Assembly: GCA_009667805.1 (NCBI GenBank)
Contig: CM019066.1
Coordinates: 1,860,001 to 1,924,000 of the forward strand
DNA length: 64,000 nucleotides
Direction of reading: 5' to 3'
Source: Leptobrachium leishanense
Taxonomy: Eukaryota; Chordata; Amphibia; Anura; Megophryidae
The position numbers were made by a program, and so were the translations under genes. A model generated the notes under the pieces. The model was not told where the DNA came from. It made no database searches and was given only the letters and a program-made list of their open reading frames with translations. This document shows, in pieces, positions 10,169 through 20,532 of the stretch. Every line of letters starts with the position of its first letter. The stretch's first letter is position 1.

Positions 10169-11535
10169 TACGACTTGCCGGTCTGATGTGGTTGTTCATT
10201 GCTTTGGGTTTGTCTGTTGACACAAATTGCTCATTTAACATGCTCTATAAAACTTATCTATGCATAGCTATCTGGACTCCCATCAATAATCCACAACAGG
10301 TCAGACACGTCATGCTGGTGGTGCTGGAGTTTGTATCGGACGGTTTCACAATCGGAAGGAAAAAGAAAAAACGATTACAAAAATGCTGAACGAAAGGAAA
10401 GTGTGATATAAAGTTTTTTTTGTATGGTTGGTTTAGTTTTTTTATGGGTTTGTGTGTGTATTATATACGCAGACACAATTGTTACCATGAATGTAGCATG
10501 TGACAGAAATCTATTTGGTATTCATTGTCTGGTTTTGCACGCGTGGCTGTTTCCATTGCATTAAAAAGGACATTTCTTAACTCTACCTACGTAACGTTTA
10601 GTACACGTCTTATCTAGCTCTGGCCAATCTGTGATTCATTTCAAGCCGTACCTGACGAGGAGGAGTAAAATATTTACAGGTTCTCTTAAAAGCTATAAAT
10701 ATCAATCATTGGTCCTTTGAAGTTTGCATGTCTTGAAAGCATTAATTTGGAGGTTTCCTGGAAACCTGCTCTTGCTTTACGTTTGCGTTCGGATGTTGAT
10801 ACAAAAAAACATCAGGAAAGCTCCCCTGATAATGATTTCCGTCCAGCGACTGCTTTTTACTTGCTTCTAATCATGTATTTTATAGTTTTTTCCACTCATT
10901 ATGATTTTTTATAGAGAGTCACCAGGCAGAGATTTTGCGAAAATCCCTGAGGCTCTAACCCCACCCCTAGACAGACACAAGTCACAGGAGGAAGTTACAC
11001 TTTCCTCAGTCTGTTCAAGTACTTGTACATGTCCCAATAACAGCTTTCTCAGCTTCTTGTAGCTTTTTTCCTTACGCAGTCAATGAACTACATGTCTCAG
11101 CAAGCCCTGCTGCAGGAGATGATGACAAGTTAGGCCTCAAGCTCACCGCAGCAGCATCCTGATTGACTGACAAGTGATCATGGTGCTTGGAGTGCACCTT
11201 TAAGCCTTCCTTGGTACTTATTAGAACAAGTTGTTTTCCCAGACAAACAAATGCAGCAAATGTGCACCGTTTTTTATTGCTTCCTGCTTTGGGAAGTGGA
11301 GATTCTGCTTTCGCTGAACCCAGAAAACCAGTCGGCAAAGTCTTCAAAAGGTTTAGATCTGCTGATCCCTTGTTAGGAGCTACGCAAGAGAATGGTCAGC
11401 GGTCAAACACTGATTTAGGATCAAGTCAAAGCATATACAAAAAAAAAAGGATTTTTTTGCAGAATAATCCATATATTTCGAAGCCATGGGAAATTTAGGA
11501 ACCTATGGCTATCTGGTCGGTGGATATGTCGAGAC
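10169..11535. other. Unassigned non-coding stretch
   Basis: Two open frames (11072-11347 minus and 11187-11498 plus) overlap on opposite strands and have no domain. Part of 11160-11215 weakly resembles repeat T (42165-42360), sharing a 'gGAGTGCACCTTTAAG'-like phrase. Nothing else is recognised. Confidence 0.4.
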
Positions 11536-11701
11536 CAGTGTTTCCAAAACCTGTCCTCAGGACCCTTAACCAGGCCAGATTTTGCAGATCACCTTGGGGA
11601 AATGCAGACTGAATCCTGCAATCACTGAGCAGCAAATCCTATCACCTGTGCTGTGCTTCACATATCTGGAAAAGCTGGCATGTCAGATTTGGGAAACACT
11701 G
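11536..11701. mobile_element. hAT MITE with 8-bp target duplication
   Basis: The element runs from CAGTGTTTCCAAAACCTG to GGGAAACACTG. The flanks GTCGAGAC (11528-11535) and GTCTAGAC (11702-11709) differ at one base. The 8-bp duplication and the CAGTG...CACTG ends are hAT hallmarks. Inner sequence (AATGCAGACTGAATCCTGCA) is shared with 23415-23597, 47634-47817 and 54651-55155. Confidence 0.9.
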
Positions 11702-12502
11702 GTCTAGACCTTGGTTAATACACACCAGTCATACTTACATACACATTGCCGCCATCTTGGCAATAGCTTTTGCACAAATATCTGAGCTGCTGATGTTTAC
11801 CAGTCACATGAGATCAAAAGAACCAGCACACGTGAGGCAGGCAATGCTGGTGCCCAGCAGGCGAGTATGACAGGCGCACTTTAAAAGGGATGGCGAGCGC
11901 TGGTGCTGATATTTAACCTTCACTACCAAGTGATTTTCCCCAAAAAAAATTCAGAAACCAGTGTTTTTTTTTGTAAAATCATTAATTATAAAGTAAGAAA
12001 TATTTGAGCTTATACCTATTTTATGTCTTACTGTAAATAACTTATTTTTGGCCAGTAGATGGCGCCATCTATTGCCAAATTGACTTGGGAGGTTTTAAAA
12101 GCAGGTCTATTTTCTTCTATTTCTCCTACATCGGCTGCCGAATGCCCGATATTTCAAAGCTTTGAGCAGCTGATTTTACAGTTTTAGCTCTTTAAGCATT
12201 ATGCCCACAGGGCTAAAACTTTGGGGCGCCTTCTGAAGCCCAAATGCAAACAAAATTTGTTTGCAGCAAATTAATTTCATTTTCTTTTGGGCTGCAGATC
12301 AGCATATCGAGGTATCTCAATATATCGGGGCACCAGAGACGGTGCCTTTGAAGCCCAAGATATCTCTATCGTGATATTGTAGTGAAGAGGTTAACTGCAT
12401 GGTGTTTTGCCTTAGAGTACAGGATGTTGTGCATTTTTCTTTGCAGGATCTATAGTTCATCTGGAATGCTGGATGCAAAATTCAACAAAAGTTAACTAGA
12501 AT
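11702..12502. other. Unassigned non-coding stretch
   Basis: No gene or element ends recognised. Confidence 0.4.
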
Positions 12503-12637
12503 CAGGTCAGCAACCTTGGTTATACAGATGTTTTGGAACTACATTTCCCATGAGGCTCAGCCAATCTAAAGGAGTAGCTGAGCATCATGGGAGATTTAAA
12601 TCCAAAACATCTGTAGAGCCAAGGTTGCTGACCCCTG
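12503..12637. mobile_element. Palindromic hAT MITE (CAGGTCAGCAACC type)
   Basis: Ends are CAGGTCAGCAACCTTGG and CCAAGGTTGCTGACCCCTG, and the body is a near-perfect hairpin around ACTACATTTCCCATGAGGCT and its inverse. The flanks AACTAGAAT and AACTAGAT fit an 8-bp duplication with one later indel. Similar 'ACTACAACTCCCATGATGC' words occur at 20637-20706, 24085-24170, 25735-25760 and 50790-50850. Confidence 0.8.
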
Positions 12638-12690
12638 AACTAGATGCTCAAGTGTCCAACTCCCTGATAGCACCCTGACAGCCCTGCTTA

Positions 12691-13092
12691 AACTAGGGTC
12701 AGATGAACGCATTTTTCACGTCTACCATCAAAAAGTGCGTTGATGCGTATCGGAAGACGCGATAGCGGTCATACGATGTGCAATTTCGGCCGTATTTTCT
12801 GACGGAGTTATAAAAAACAAATGGACGTGATGTTGGCCGGACATTTGCAGCGTCTGACGTCTCCTAGTCACGCACACACGCCGCTATGCCGACGCAGCAC
12901 ACTCTGTGCGTCAGTACTAGCGGTTCCACGTTCTCGAAAAAATGCGTTTGTTTGCCGCTTGTGTTGCGCGGCCGAACTTTCGTGAGGCCGTACTTCATAT
13001 ATTGGCCATCATTGGACGTCATTTGCTGCTACTACAGCCGTAATAAAGTGCGGCTCAACACACGTTCGCACTGCGTTCGTCTGACCCCAGCC
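12691..13092 (+). mobile_element. Harbinger-like MITE, subfamily A
   Basis: Very close to the copy at 9050-9423: CATTTTTCACGTCTACCATC, then GATAGCGGTCATACGATG and the CGCACACACGCCGCTATGCC core. The right end is GTCTGACCCCAGCC followed by TTA. The first bases are mutated (AACTAGGG in place of GGCTAGGG). Confidence 0.85.
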
Positions 13093-13163
13093 TTAAATAC
13101 AAGCCAAGCCCAGGTGTAGTGTAAGGAACGTCGTTTACGCCCAGCAGCTAGTAGGGCTTCTTA

Positions 13164-13409
13164 GGCCGGCTGCACACTGACGTTTTGTACGCACTAACGC
13201 GCGTCTCGTACTCGACACTCGTCTATTGCGTATCTTTTAGGATAGCGGAGCAGTCGACGCGAATCCTAGCGCATCGCCATTTAGAACGCTAGGATACGTC
13301 GACGGGTGCTCCGCTATCCTCCTATGGAAGATAACGCCGTACGATCGGGTACGATGTTTACGCTAGTGCGTTACAAAAAACGTCTTATCTAGTCTAGTGT
13401 GCACCGGCC
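13164..13409. mobile_element. Foldback MITE (copy 2), TTA target duplication
   Basis: Same family as 2337-2644, flanked by TTA at 13161-13163 and 13410-13412. The left arm has many small deletions relative to copy 1 (for example CACACTGACG for CACACTAGACG). The right arm keeps most of its length, so the hairpin is now imperfect. Confidence 0.85.
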
Positions 13410-14484
13410 TTAGAGCCTTGTCTGAACAACCCCGGCGGCTCTGGGAGCCTTTTTTTTTTTAAGCTAGTGGATGGGTCTGCGGTATTGAGGAATATATCCA
13501 TTTTCCTATGTGATAATTAGACCCGTGAGACGTATTTGACACACGTGAGAATGGTCTCCGATGCCTTTCAGTAATGTTTTGCTGCATGGTGCAGGAAAAA
13601 AAAAAATTTTAAAAAAATATTACATTTAACGATCGACAGGCCCCTATTAAAATCTATTAAAAAGACAAAAAAAAATAAAAAAAAGTAATTTTTTTAAAAA
13701 TCAGTATCAATTCTTCATTTCTGGCCAAAATAAATAATCCTAAAAAGCGTTTTAGTTTTTTATATATATAAAGATAATCCAGATTATTGAGCGATTCTGG
13801 AAAAAACATAATACTATAATATATAATCCTTGGCTCCTACTCCATAACGGCTTATGGTCGCTGACGGGAAAAAGCAACGAGGCGTGAGTAGAGCACAGGC
13901 GGCGCTCCTCTAGGATCACGCACAGAGATGCTGGGTCTGGGGCTAGAAAATGTATTTAAACAATCAGGCTTGTGCTGAAAGAACAGGAATCCTTATCTGA
14001 CGATTATGCAAGAAATCCAGCATTTTCCGCACGAGCAGAGATCCTCACGATGAAAACAAGTTCAGTAACACAGCTCTCTTTATAATACGAAACTAAATAT
14101 AGCGCATGGAATCAAAATGTCACTTTGAATAATTCCTATGATAAAAAGCTATAAAGCGCACAAGGAAAATAATATGGGGAGAAAAATAAAATTAACTGGC
14201 AGGCGAGCAGTTTTAAAATATCTCACAATATCAAGAAATTCCTCCCAATAACACTACAGATCCCCGGTGTCACAAGATGGGGAGGAATTTCTAAATACCT
14301 GGCCTGAAGCATCTTATTTGGTGAATTTACCCTGCAATTCACATATAAGCCAAACATCCCAATTATATGATTTAGCCAATTTCAGAATGGAGTTCTAGGA
14401 AGATTTCTGGGCTGCAAAAACCTATTGTCAGGAAACCTATTGTTAGAGGATAATAAAGATTGATCATACAAATAAGGCGTAAGT
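13410..14484. other. Unassigned AT-rich stretch
   Basis: Long A/T runs at 13590-13700 and scattered AT-rich DNA. No coding signal or element termini recognised. Confidence 0.4.
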
Positions 14485-14713
14485 GGGGTTGCCAGATCGG
14501 CCAGATTTTCCTGGACACATACTGTGTATGCTTCAGAAAGGAAATCATTCACCAAATCAGGTTGTACCCCTAGAATTTCTCATTGATTTCTGCACAGCTA
14601 TATACTGTATAAATTCTTCATATTGAAGTGATGCTGCATTTTTCCTGCACTGTCTGTCAGCATGAAAACATTCTGCATCCAGGAAAACATGGCCGATCCG
14701 GCAACCCTAGGTT
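14485..14713. mobile_element. MITE with GGGTTGCCAGATCGGCCAG inverted ends
   Basis: The left end GGGTTGCCAGATCGGCCAG is matched in inverse by GCCGATCCGGCAACCC near 14693-14710. TTTTCCTGG and CCAGGAAAACATGG form the subterminal repeats. Related copies at 48295-48520 and 54050-54490 keep the CCAGGAAAACATGG end. The target duplication is not clear. Confidence 0.7.
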
Positions 14714-15113
14714 TAACTCCTCGCACAAATTCATTCACCACACAGTACCAAGCGACCTTTGACATACGTAAAAGTATAAATCTACATATATACGCTATGA
14801 ACCTATTAGTAGGAAATACGATCAAATAGATTGTGTGAGGTCACTTCCTGTGACATCACTAAACAAGCAAATTATGGTTTTCAAAGTTGGATTGTCTGAA
14901 ATATAAGTTTGCCTGAATGAGGGCCAGTGGTAGAAAAACTAAGTAATAAATGTATAAATTCTAATATCCCAAATAAGATTAAGTATACAGACTGACGTTT
15001 TTAAATTTTCAGATGTCATGACAAGCTGTGTATGTGTACCTGAAACTGGTGGTTCAGTGAATGTGCACAGGCCTCAAAATTGTGAACAGATCTGAGCCAA
15101 TGGCAACATCTTA

Positions 15114-15378
15114 GGCCGGGGCCAGGCAAGCGCATTATACGAATTGCACGCGCTACAGTGTGCGTGCTGTGGCCATGCCGAACGCCTCCCCGTCGAAACG
15201 CTACGACACACATTCGACAGGGCTGCAAAGCGTGAACCTCCATAGGAGGATCGAGCCTTGCAGCGCTGAGCGCACTAACTGCGTTCAGCAAGGTGGCCAG
15301 ATGGGCGTCAGAGAGGAAGGAACGTCCACTCTCACGGGCGTTCCTTCCACTCTGCAAAACGCCCGTCTGACTCCGGCC
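15114..15378. mobile_element. Harbinger-like MITE, subfamily B
   Basis: GGCCGGGGCCAGGCAAGCGC at the left and CGTCTGACTCCGGCC at the right, flanked by TTA on both sides (15111-15113, 15379-15381). It contains the subfamily B core: CATAGGAGGATCGAGCCTTG, then CAGCGCTGAGCGCAC. Copies are at 24695-24980, 29485-29807 and 50979-51266, and a related one at 23031-23355. Confidence 0.85.
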
Positions 15379-16055
15379 TTATTCAACCATCCCCTGGGAT
15401 GACGTTTGCGATTGCTACAGGGAATGAGCCATCCTATCATCTTGCTGTTTGGCTTCTCTAGACTAGACACCCTTACTCTTGATTGCTTTAACGGCTTCCT
15501 GACCTAGGCACAGCTCAATGCTGAAGCTACAAGGCCGGAGATTTGCAGCAATTTCACAAACAAATGCATTTTTAGTTATTTTTGTTGGCTTATTTAGTCA
15601 TATACAACTGTGACTCAAGCTGAACCGACTTCTTTCTTTGGTCTGTTTACGTGAAAGGGAGAAGAGGAAGAGTATTTCCATGAAAGTCAGACCAAAAAAA
15701 AAAAAAAAAACCCTACCCACACGGACTGGGTGGCGTTTTTATTATTTTTTAAAAGTACTTTGTCATTTCCCCAGAAATGGTCACCAGTCTGCCAACGAGC
15801 AGTCAGAGATACGAGAGCGTGGGTTTTTTTGTGTTCCTTTTAAAATAAAAAGAATCAAATGAAACCATGAGCCTTGGCTCCTAAAATAAGCAATTTATGT
15901 CCAAAAGGTGTCTGGCTGTTAAAATGTAATTGTGCCTGGGTTTCCATATTGGCTGCTAAGTCTGATACGAATCTATCATGCACTTACAGAAACTACATGA
16001 GGCTTCATCGGGTAAGTTCAGCAGATGGTTGGACAGTTGAGCAAACAAATGACTA
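15379..16055. other. Unassigned non-coding stretch
   Basis: No recognisable exon or element. A run of A at 15693-15710 and ordinary AT-rich DNA. Confidence 0.4.
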
Positions 16056-16210
16056 AGTGGTTTATTCACAAAGCACCAAAATTTTATTAAATTTCGGTAC
16101 TTTTCATTTCTGCTCACTTCAGCGATTGCATTTAATCGAAAATTATATGAATTCACTATCGAATGTTCACCGTATTTTGCAGAACATCAAGTCGCTTAAA
16201 CAGTAAGACA
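16056..16210. mobile_element. Fragment of the AT-rich GGTTATTCA-family MITE
   Basis: GTGGTTTATTCACAAAGCAC followed by ATTCGGTA-like words and TTCACCGTATTTTGCAGAAC match the ends and inner parts of the family. The minisatellite at 16211 begins inside or at the edge of this fragment. Confidence 0.5.
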
Positions 16211-17183
16211 GTATCCATGTATCCATGTGCTGGGGCAGTATTTCCATGTGCTGGGGCAGTATTTCCATGTGCTGGGGCAGTATTTCCATGTGCTGGGGCA
16301 GTATTTCCATGTGCTGGGGCAGTATTTCCATGTGCTGGGGCAGTATTTCCATGTGCTGGGGCAGTATTTCCATGTGCTGGGGCAGTATTTCCATGTGCTG
16401 GGGCAGTATTTCCATGTGCTGGGGCAGTATTTCCATGTGCTGGGGCAGTATTTCCATGTGCTGGGGCAGTATTTCCATGTGCTGGGGCAGTATTCCATGT
16501 GCTGGGGCAGTAATATCCATGTGCTGGGGCAGTATATTCCATGTGCTGGGGCAGTATATCCATGTGCTGGGGCAGTATATATCCATGTGCTGGGGCAGTA
16601 TATCCATGTGCTGGGGCAGTATATCCATGTGCTGGGGCAGTATATCCATGTGCTGGGGCAGTATATCCATGTGCTGGGGCAGTATATCCATGTGCTGGGG
16701 CAGTATAATCCATGTGCTGGGGCAGTATTTCCATGTGCTGGGGCAGTATTTCCATGTGCTGGGGCAGTATTTCCATGTGCTGGGGCAGTAATATCCATGT
16801 GCTGGGGCAGTATATCCATGTGCTGGGGCAGTAATATCCATGTGCTGGGGCAGTATATCCATGTGCTGGGGCAGTATATCCATGTGCTGGGGCAGTAATA
16901 TCCATGTGCTGGGGCAGTATATCCATGTGCTGGGGCAGTATATCCATGTGCTGGGGCAGTATAATCCATGTGCTGGGGCAGTATATCCATGTGCTGGGGC
17001 AGTATATCCATGTGCTGGGGCAGTATATCCATGTGCTGGGGCAGTATATCCATGTGCTGGGGCAGTATATCCATGTGCTGGGGCAGTATATCCATGTGCT
17101 GGGGCAGTATATCCATGTGCTGGGGCAGTATATCCATGTGCTGGGGCAGTATATCCATGTGCTGGGGCAGTATCCATGTGCTG
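16211..17183. repeat. 45-copy minisatellite, unit 20-23 bp, CCATGTGCTGGGGCAGTA core
   Basis: The core CCATGTGCTGGGGCAGTA is repeated 45 times with almost no change. Variation is confined to the 2-5 bp linker before CCATG (TTT, TT, ATAT, TAT, TATAT, TAAT forms). The first 13 units all carry the TTT linker, the last 10 the TAT form, and the middle is a mosaic. Because most units are 21 bp, all six frames stay open for long distances. The open frames of up to 368 codons over it (16156-17262 minus and others) are by-products, not genes. The core is related to the minisatellites at 31098-31590 and 51505-52640. Confidence 0.95.
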
Positions 17184-17739
17184 AATACTGAATACATTTA
17201 GAATGTATGTAGCATGTTTGAAAAAGCAAAAACAATTGGCTAAATCGCAAATAAAATCGCAATATTCATTAAAAAAAAAAGATGATTATTTTGTCAATAT
17301 TGCACAGCCATAACGTGTGGTTCTGTAACCTCCACACATTCCTCCGTTACAGTTAGGGCCGCTCTTCGATACATATTTTCATTTGGTTATGGTTGACCTA
17401 AATTAGCAAAGTCATTTGAAATTTACAGCTTTATGGTCTGCAAGAAAGTGCTGGGGTGTGTGTGTGTGTTATGTAAAAAAAGATGGACACTGGGCTTTTA
17501 AAATTCACTAGTGGTTAGACATTTCACTTTACGATCTGACTAATATCTAAGATATGTGGTTAACCACATTATGTGCACTTCCCCAAATAAACTCACACAT
17601 TTACGCCAGGGGAAAAATACCTGCACCGAGAGTGCCAGGTTTTAATTTAGGAGTCAACATCAACCACAGCTACGGTTCAGCCCCCCTGGCCTTTTCAAGC
17701 TGATGAAAGTCTGGTGGGGCTGAAATGTTGCTATTATTA
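17184..17739. other. Mostly unassigned; contains a small TGATGA-stem-GAAA motif
   Basis: A TG run lies at 17453-17470. At 17699-17730 the sequence reads CTGATGAAAGTCTGGTGGGG then CTGAAATGTTG, like the cores at 10107 and 29941. Nothing coding is seen. Confidence 0.4.
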
Positions 17740-18880
17740 GTATTTTACTTTATTTATATAGCGCCAACATGTTCCGCAGTGCTGAACAATGGGCACAATA
17801 TAGACAGGGTTACAATACATTGAGACTGACCAACATTTTGATAAACCAGTACAGGAGGAAACGAGGGCCCTATTCTCGTGGGAACTTACAATCTAGAAGG
17901 GTTGGAGGTGGAAACAGGAGGAGAGGACTGCAAGGCGAGAGCGATGGACTGCAAGGCGAGAGCGATGGACTGCAAGGCGAGAGCGATGGACTGCAAGGCG
18001 AGAGCGATGGACTGCAAGGCGAGAGCGATGGACTGCAAGGCGAGAGCGATGGACTGCAAGGCGAGAGCGATGGACTGCAAGGCGAGAGCGATGGACTATG
18101 GACATGTTAGGGCAGTGAGGTATATTAATGAGTCGGGTGGTAGGCTTCCCTAAATAGGAATGTCTTAAGGGAGCGTTTGAAGGAAGGGAAACTAGGGGAA
18201 AGTCTGACAGTACGAGGGAGAGCGTTTCAGAGGATGGGGGCTGCGTGTGAGAAATCCTGCTATCATGGGAAGAGGTGATGCGGGGAGAAACTAGGCGCAG
18301 GTCACTTTGACCTTAGGGAGCGGGCTGGGGTATATTTGGTGATTAGTGAGGACAGGTAATGGAGAGCTGAGTACATGAGGGTTTTGTAGGTCAGGGTAAA
18401 GATTTTGAATTTAATTCAGCAGTGGATGGAGAGCCAGTGAATGGATTCGCAGAGGGGAGCGGCAGAGACCGAGCAGGGGGGTGAGGTGGATGAGCCTGGC
18501 AGAGGCATTCAGAATGGATTGTAAGGGGGAGAGGCGGGAGAGAGGGAGGCCAGCTAAAATATTATTACAATAGTCAAGTTGGGAGATTACAAGGGCGTGG
18601 ATGAGTTGTTTTGTGGTGTCAGCGGTAAGAAATGGCTGAATTCTGGAAATATTGCGTAGTTTGTAGCGGCAGGAGGAGGAAAGAGATCGATTGTGGGGAA
18701 TGAAGGAAAGCGCAGAGTCAAGTGTAACTCCGAGACAGCGAACCAGGTTTGATGGGGAGATAGGGATACCATCGACCATGATGGAGACGTCAGGAGGTGG
18801 GGAGGCATTAGAGCGAGGAATTAGTAGAAGGTCAGTCTTTGACAGGTTTATCTGTTGGCATTGATTGCATAAATTTAAAG
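17740..18880 (-). mobile_element. L2-type LINE, 5'-truncated, minus strand
   Basis: The 3' end lies at 17740-17800, where the minus strand reads GCACTGCGGAACATGTTGGC then GCTATATAAATAAA, the classic L2-type terminus. It is followed upstream by a 21-bp tandem array (17925-18092) and then the reverse transcriptase C-terminal coding part. Full L2 elements are several kilobases; this keeps about 1.1 kb. The same structure recurs at 43695-44760. Confidence 0.85.
17925..18092 (-). repeat. Eight perfect 21-bp repeats in the L2 3' UTR
   Basis: The unit GGACTGCAAGGCGAGAGCGAT is repeated exactly eight times, then GGACTATGG breaks the array. Open frames across it are due to the 21-bp period. The related L2 copy has seven units of a slightly different sequence at 43884-44030. 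Confidence 0.95.
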
Positions 18881-18890
18881 ACATATTCCT
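18117..18890 (-). pseudogene. L2-type reverse transcriptase C-terminal remnant
   Basis: The 179-codon frame at 18411-18950 contains INLSKTDLLLIP, LGVTLDSALSFIPH, a RYKLRNISRIQPFLT block and the hallmark LVISQLDYCNNILAGLPLS, all typical of the end of L2/CR1-type polymerases. Further downstream (about 18270-18130, minus), in other frames, come 'SHAAPILWNALPRTVR' and '[16 protein letters not shown]'-like segments, the final part of the protein. At least two frameshifts separate them. The catalytic FADD part is missing. In live elements the enzyme copies LINE RNA at a nicked target. This copy is dead. Confidence 0.85.
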
Positions 18891-18897
18891 GGACCAA

Positions 18898-18960
18898 ACC
18901 AGTGCCGGCTCATTCCATTTCCCGCTGCGTGTCATTTGAGGATCAGCCACCTCAGCTTAG
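18898..18960 (+). mobile_element. Possible left end of a hAT element
   Basis: CAGTGCCGGCTCATTCCATT resembles the CAGGGCCGGTGC-type hAT end seen in inverse at 38520-38535. No matching right end was found, so only a fragment is claimed. Confidence 0.35.
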
Positions 18961-19469
18961 TGTGCACCGTTTAGTGGACCCTCCCCTATTTTTGTATGTT
19001 CCGTCTTCTGTTAATTTTGCAATTACAGATTAATGCCAGGTTTTGGCAGCTGGATTTCATTATTTTCTGTGTCATTAGTAGTTGCAATTATGAATAATGA
19101 GCAACTTGGACTTGCTCGCCAGCGCTTCCTATACAAAGTATACAGATGTGCTCTAGGCAGCCATAACAGCCGAACCTCAACAGCAGTTTGTGGCTAGGCT
19201 GGAATAGCTATACTCGTAAACGTGGAAGCTCCAGGGCCTGAGGCATTTAAAATAAAAAATAATAATAATTTCACTTGCACAATATCATGAAACCAGAGCT
19301 TCATGAGAACGTGTTTTTTTTTTAGCTTTGCAGATTTTTCCCCTTTGGCTTCAGAGAGAAAAAAAATCATTCCGAATTTTTCTCCTTTTATGTGTTTGCA
19401 CAGCCAGATCAGAAACATCTAGACACGAGTTAAAACCAGCTCAGTGACCCCATCTGGTTGCACCTGTAG

Positions 19470-20180
19470 GGGAAATATTATATTCTTACCGCCAACGTTA
19501 ACACTCCGCTATGTGAGTGTTAAGGCTAGGTTAAGTGGACCTTGCATGGACCGCCCATATTACAATCCGAACGCAAAAGGGTTAAAAAAAAACATTTGCG
19601 CATTGGAGATTAAGTATTTCAGCGCGAGCTTACTGTACCTTGCGCTCCCTATGCTTAACATGGGGAGAACAAACAGTTAATTAGTGCTAGGATTACAAAG
19701 TCCTAACGCCAATTACGTCCCGCTGCGGCTAACTGAAAAGTTACCTATGGCAAGGAGCTGGTGCTAAACGATACCACTTCAGCAGAATCAGACATCACCA
19801 GCTACAAATTCACCCCAAAAATTAGATACTCTCCTCGCATCATGCGGCGAGAACGGGGTCCAATCTGCTGCTTCTAGCCGCCGAGAGCAGTGCGAGACTG
19901 GGGGGGGGGGGGGGTCCCCAGTCTCCCTCCGCGATCAATCCGCCGACCTGCCGGATCTTGCAAGTGGCGAGATTCTGCAGGTCATGTGACTGGCAGTTGA
20001 AGCCTCAATGGATTCCTATGGACTCCGTGGAGGGGATACTCGCGGCGGCACTTAGCGCTGCATTACGAGGCAGGCTGCTGAATTAGCGTCTGCCCCGTAA
20101 TATGGAGCTAAAACGGAGACGCAGGTGCAGGTTTTCCTTCTAAGCGCCCCCGTTTAAGCGGTGGTAATGTAATACTGCCC
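19470..20180. mobile_element. Dispersed repeat S, copy 1 (about 700 bp, inverted ends)
   Basis: It matches 27537-28170 over most of its length: AAGTGGACCTTGC, GGATTACAAAG, AAGTTACC(T/C)A, GGAGCTGGTGC, then GCAGGTCATGTGAC and CCTATGGACTCC. The ends are loosely inverted (ATTATATTCTTACCGCCAAC at the left, complement of TAATACTGCC near the right), as in a DNA transposon. No coding capacity. Confidence 0.6.
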
Positions 20181-20459
20181 GTAGCCTGTAATGCGGTTTT
20201 GAGTCCTATCTGGTGAATTTATAGTTTGTGTTTCCACCTGAGTATCTCTGCATTGAGATGAAAGTACAAAAAACATCAATAAACGCTCGTACATTCTCCT
20301 GAATGACAAATCACCAAGGGACTCCATGTACTCAAAAACGTGTGAAGTACTGAATGCATCAGACAGAAGATAATCTGACGGACAGCTCGAGCGACATCGA
20401 ACAGGACCTGCAATGGCTTTCACGGACAGATCAGAGATGATATGAAAAAGACACATACC

Positions 20460-20532
20460 CAGGCCAGACGTGTTAATGGCTTTCACGGATTTCTTCATCT
20501 TGTAGAGGATGTTTCGATCGACGTCAAGAGCC
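20460..20532 (-). CDS. ASAP1: Internal coding exon of ASAP1 (start of the BAR domain)
   Basis: On the minus strand the splice acceptor TTTATTCCTCAG precedes a 73-nt exon, and the donor G|GTATGT follows it. The exon gives 24 codons plus one base: ALDVDRNILYKM, KKSVKAINTSGL, then a split glycine/alanine codon. It starts at phase 0 and ends at phase 1. This matches the first BAR-domain helix of ASAP1, an Arf GTPase-activating protein that bends and senses membranes and acts at focal adhesions and podosomes. The paralogue ASAP2 differs here (QDRT and IYNSGQ in place of VDR and INxSGL), so ASAP1 is the better call. I found neither the preceding nor the following exon, so the flanking introns probably run across most of the window. 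Recognition rests on remembered family sequence. Confidence 0.85.

Noticed and set aside
16211..17183. CRISPR-like array
   Set aside because: The units are contiguous with 2-5 bp linkers and no spacers, in eukaryotic DNA.
16156..17262. Open frames of up to 368 codons on both strands over the minisatellite
   Set aside because: The unit is mostly 21 bp, so every frame stays open; peptides are pure repeats (such as CPSTWIY) with no codon bias or start context.
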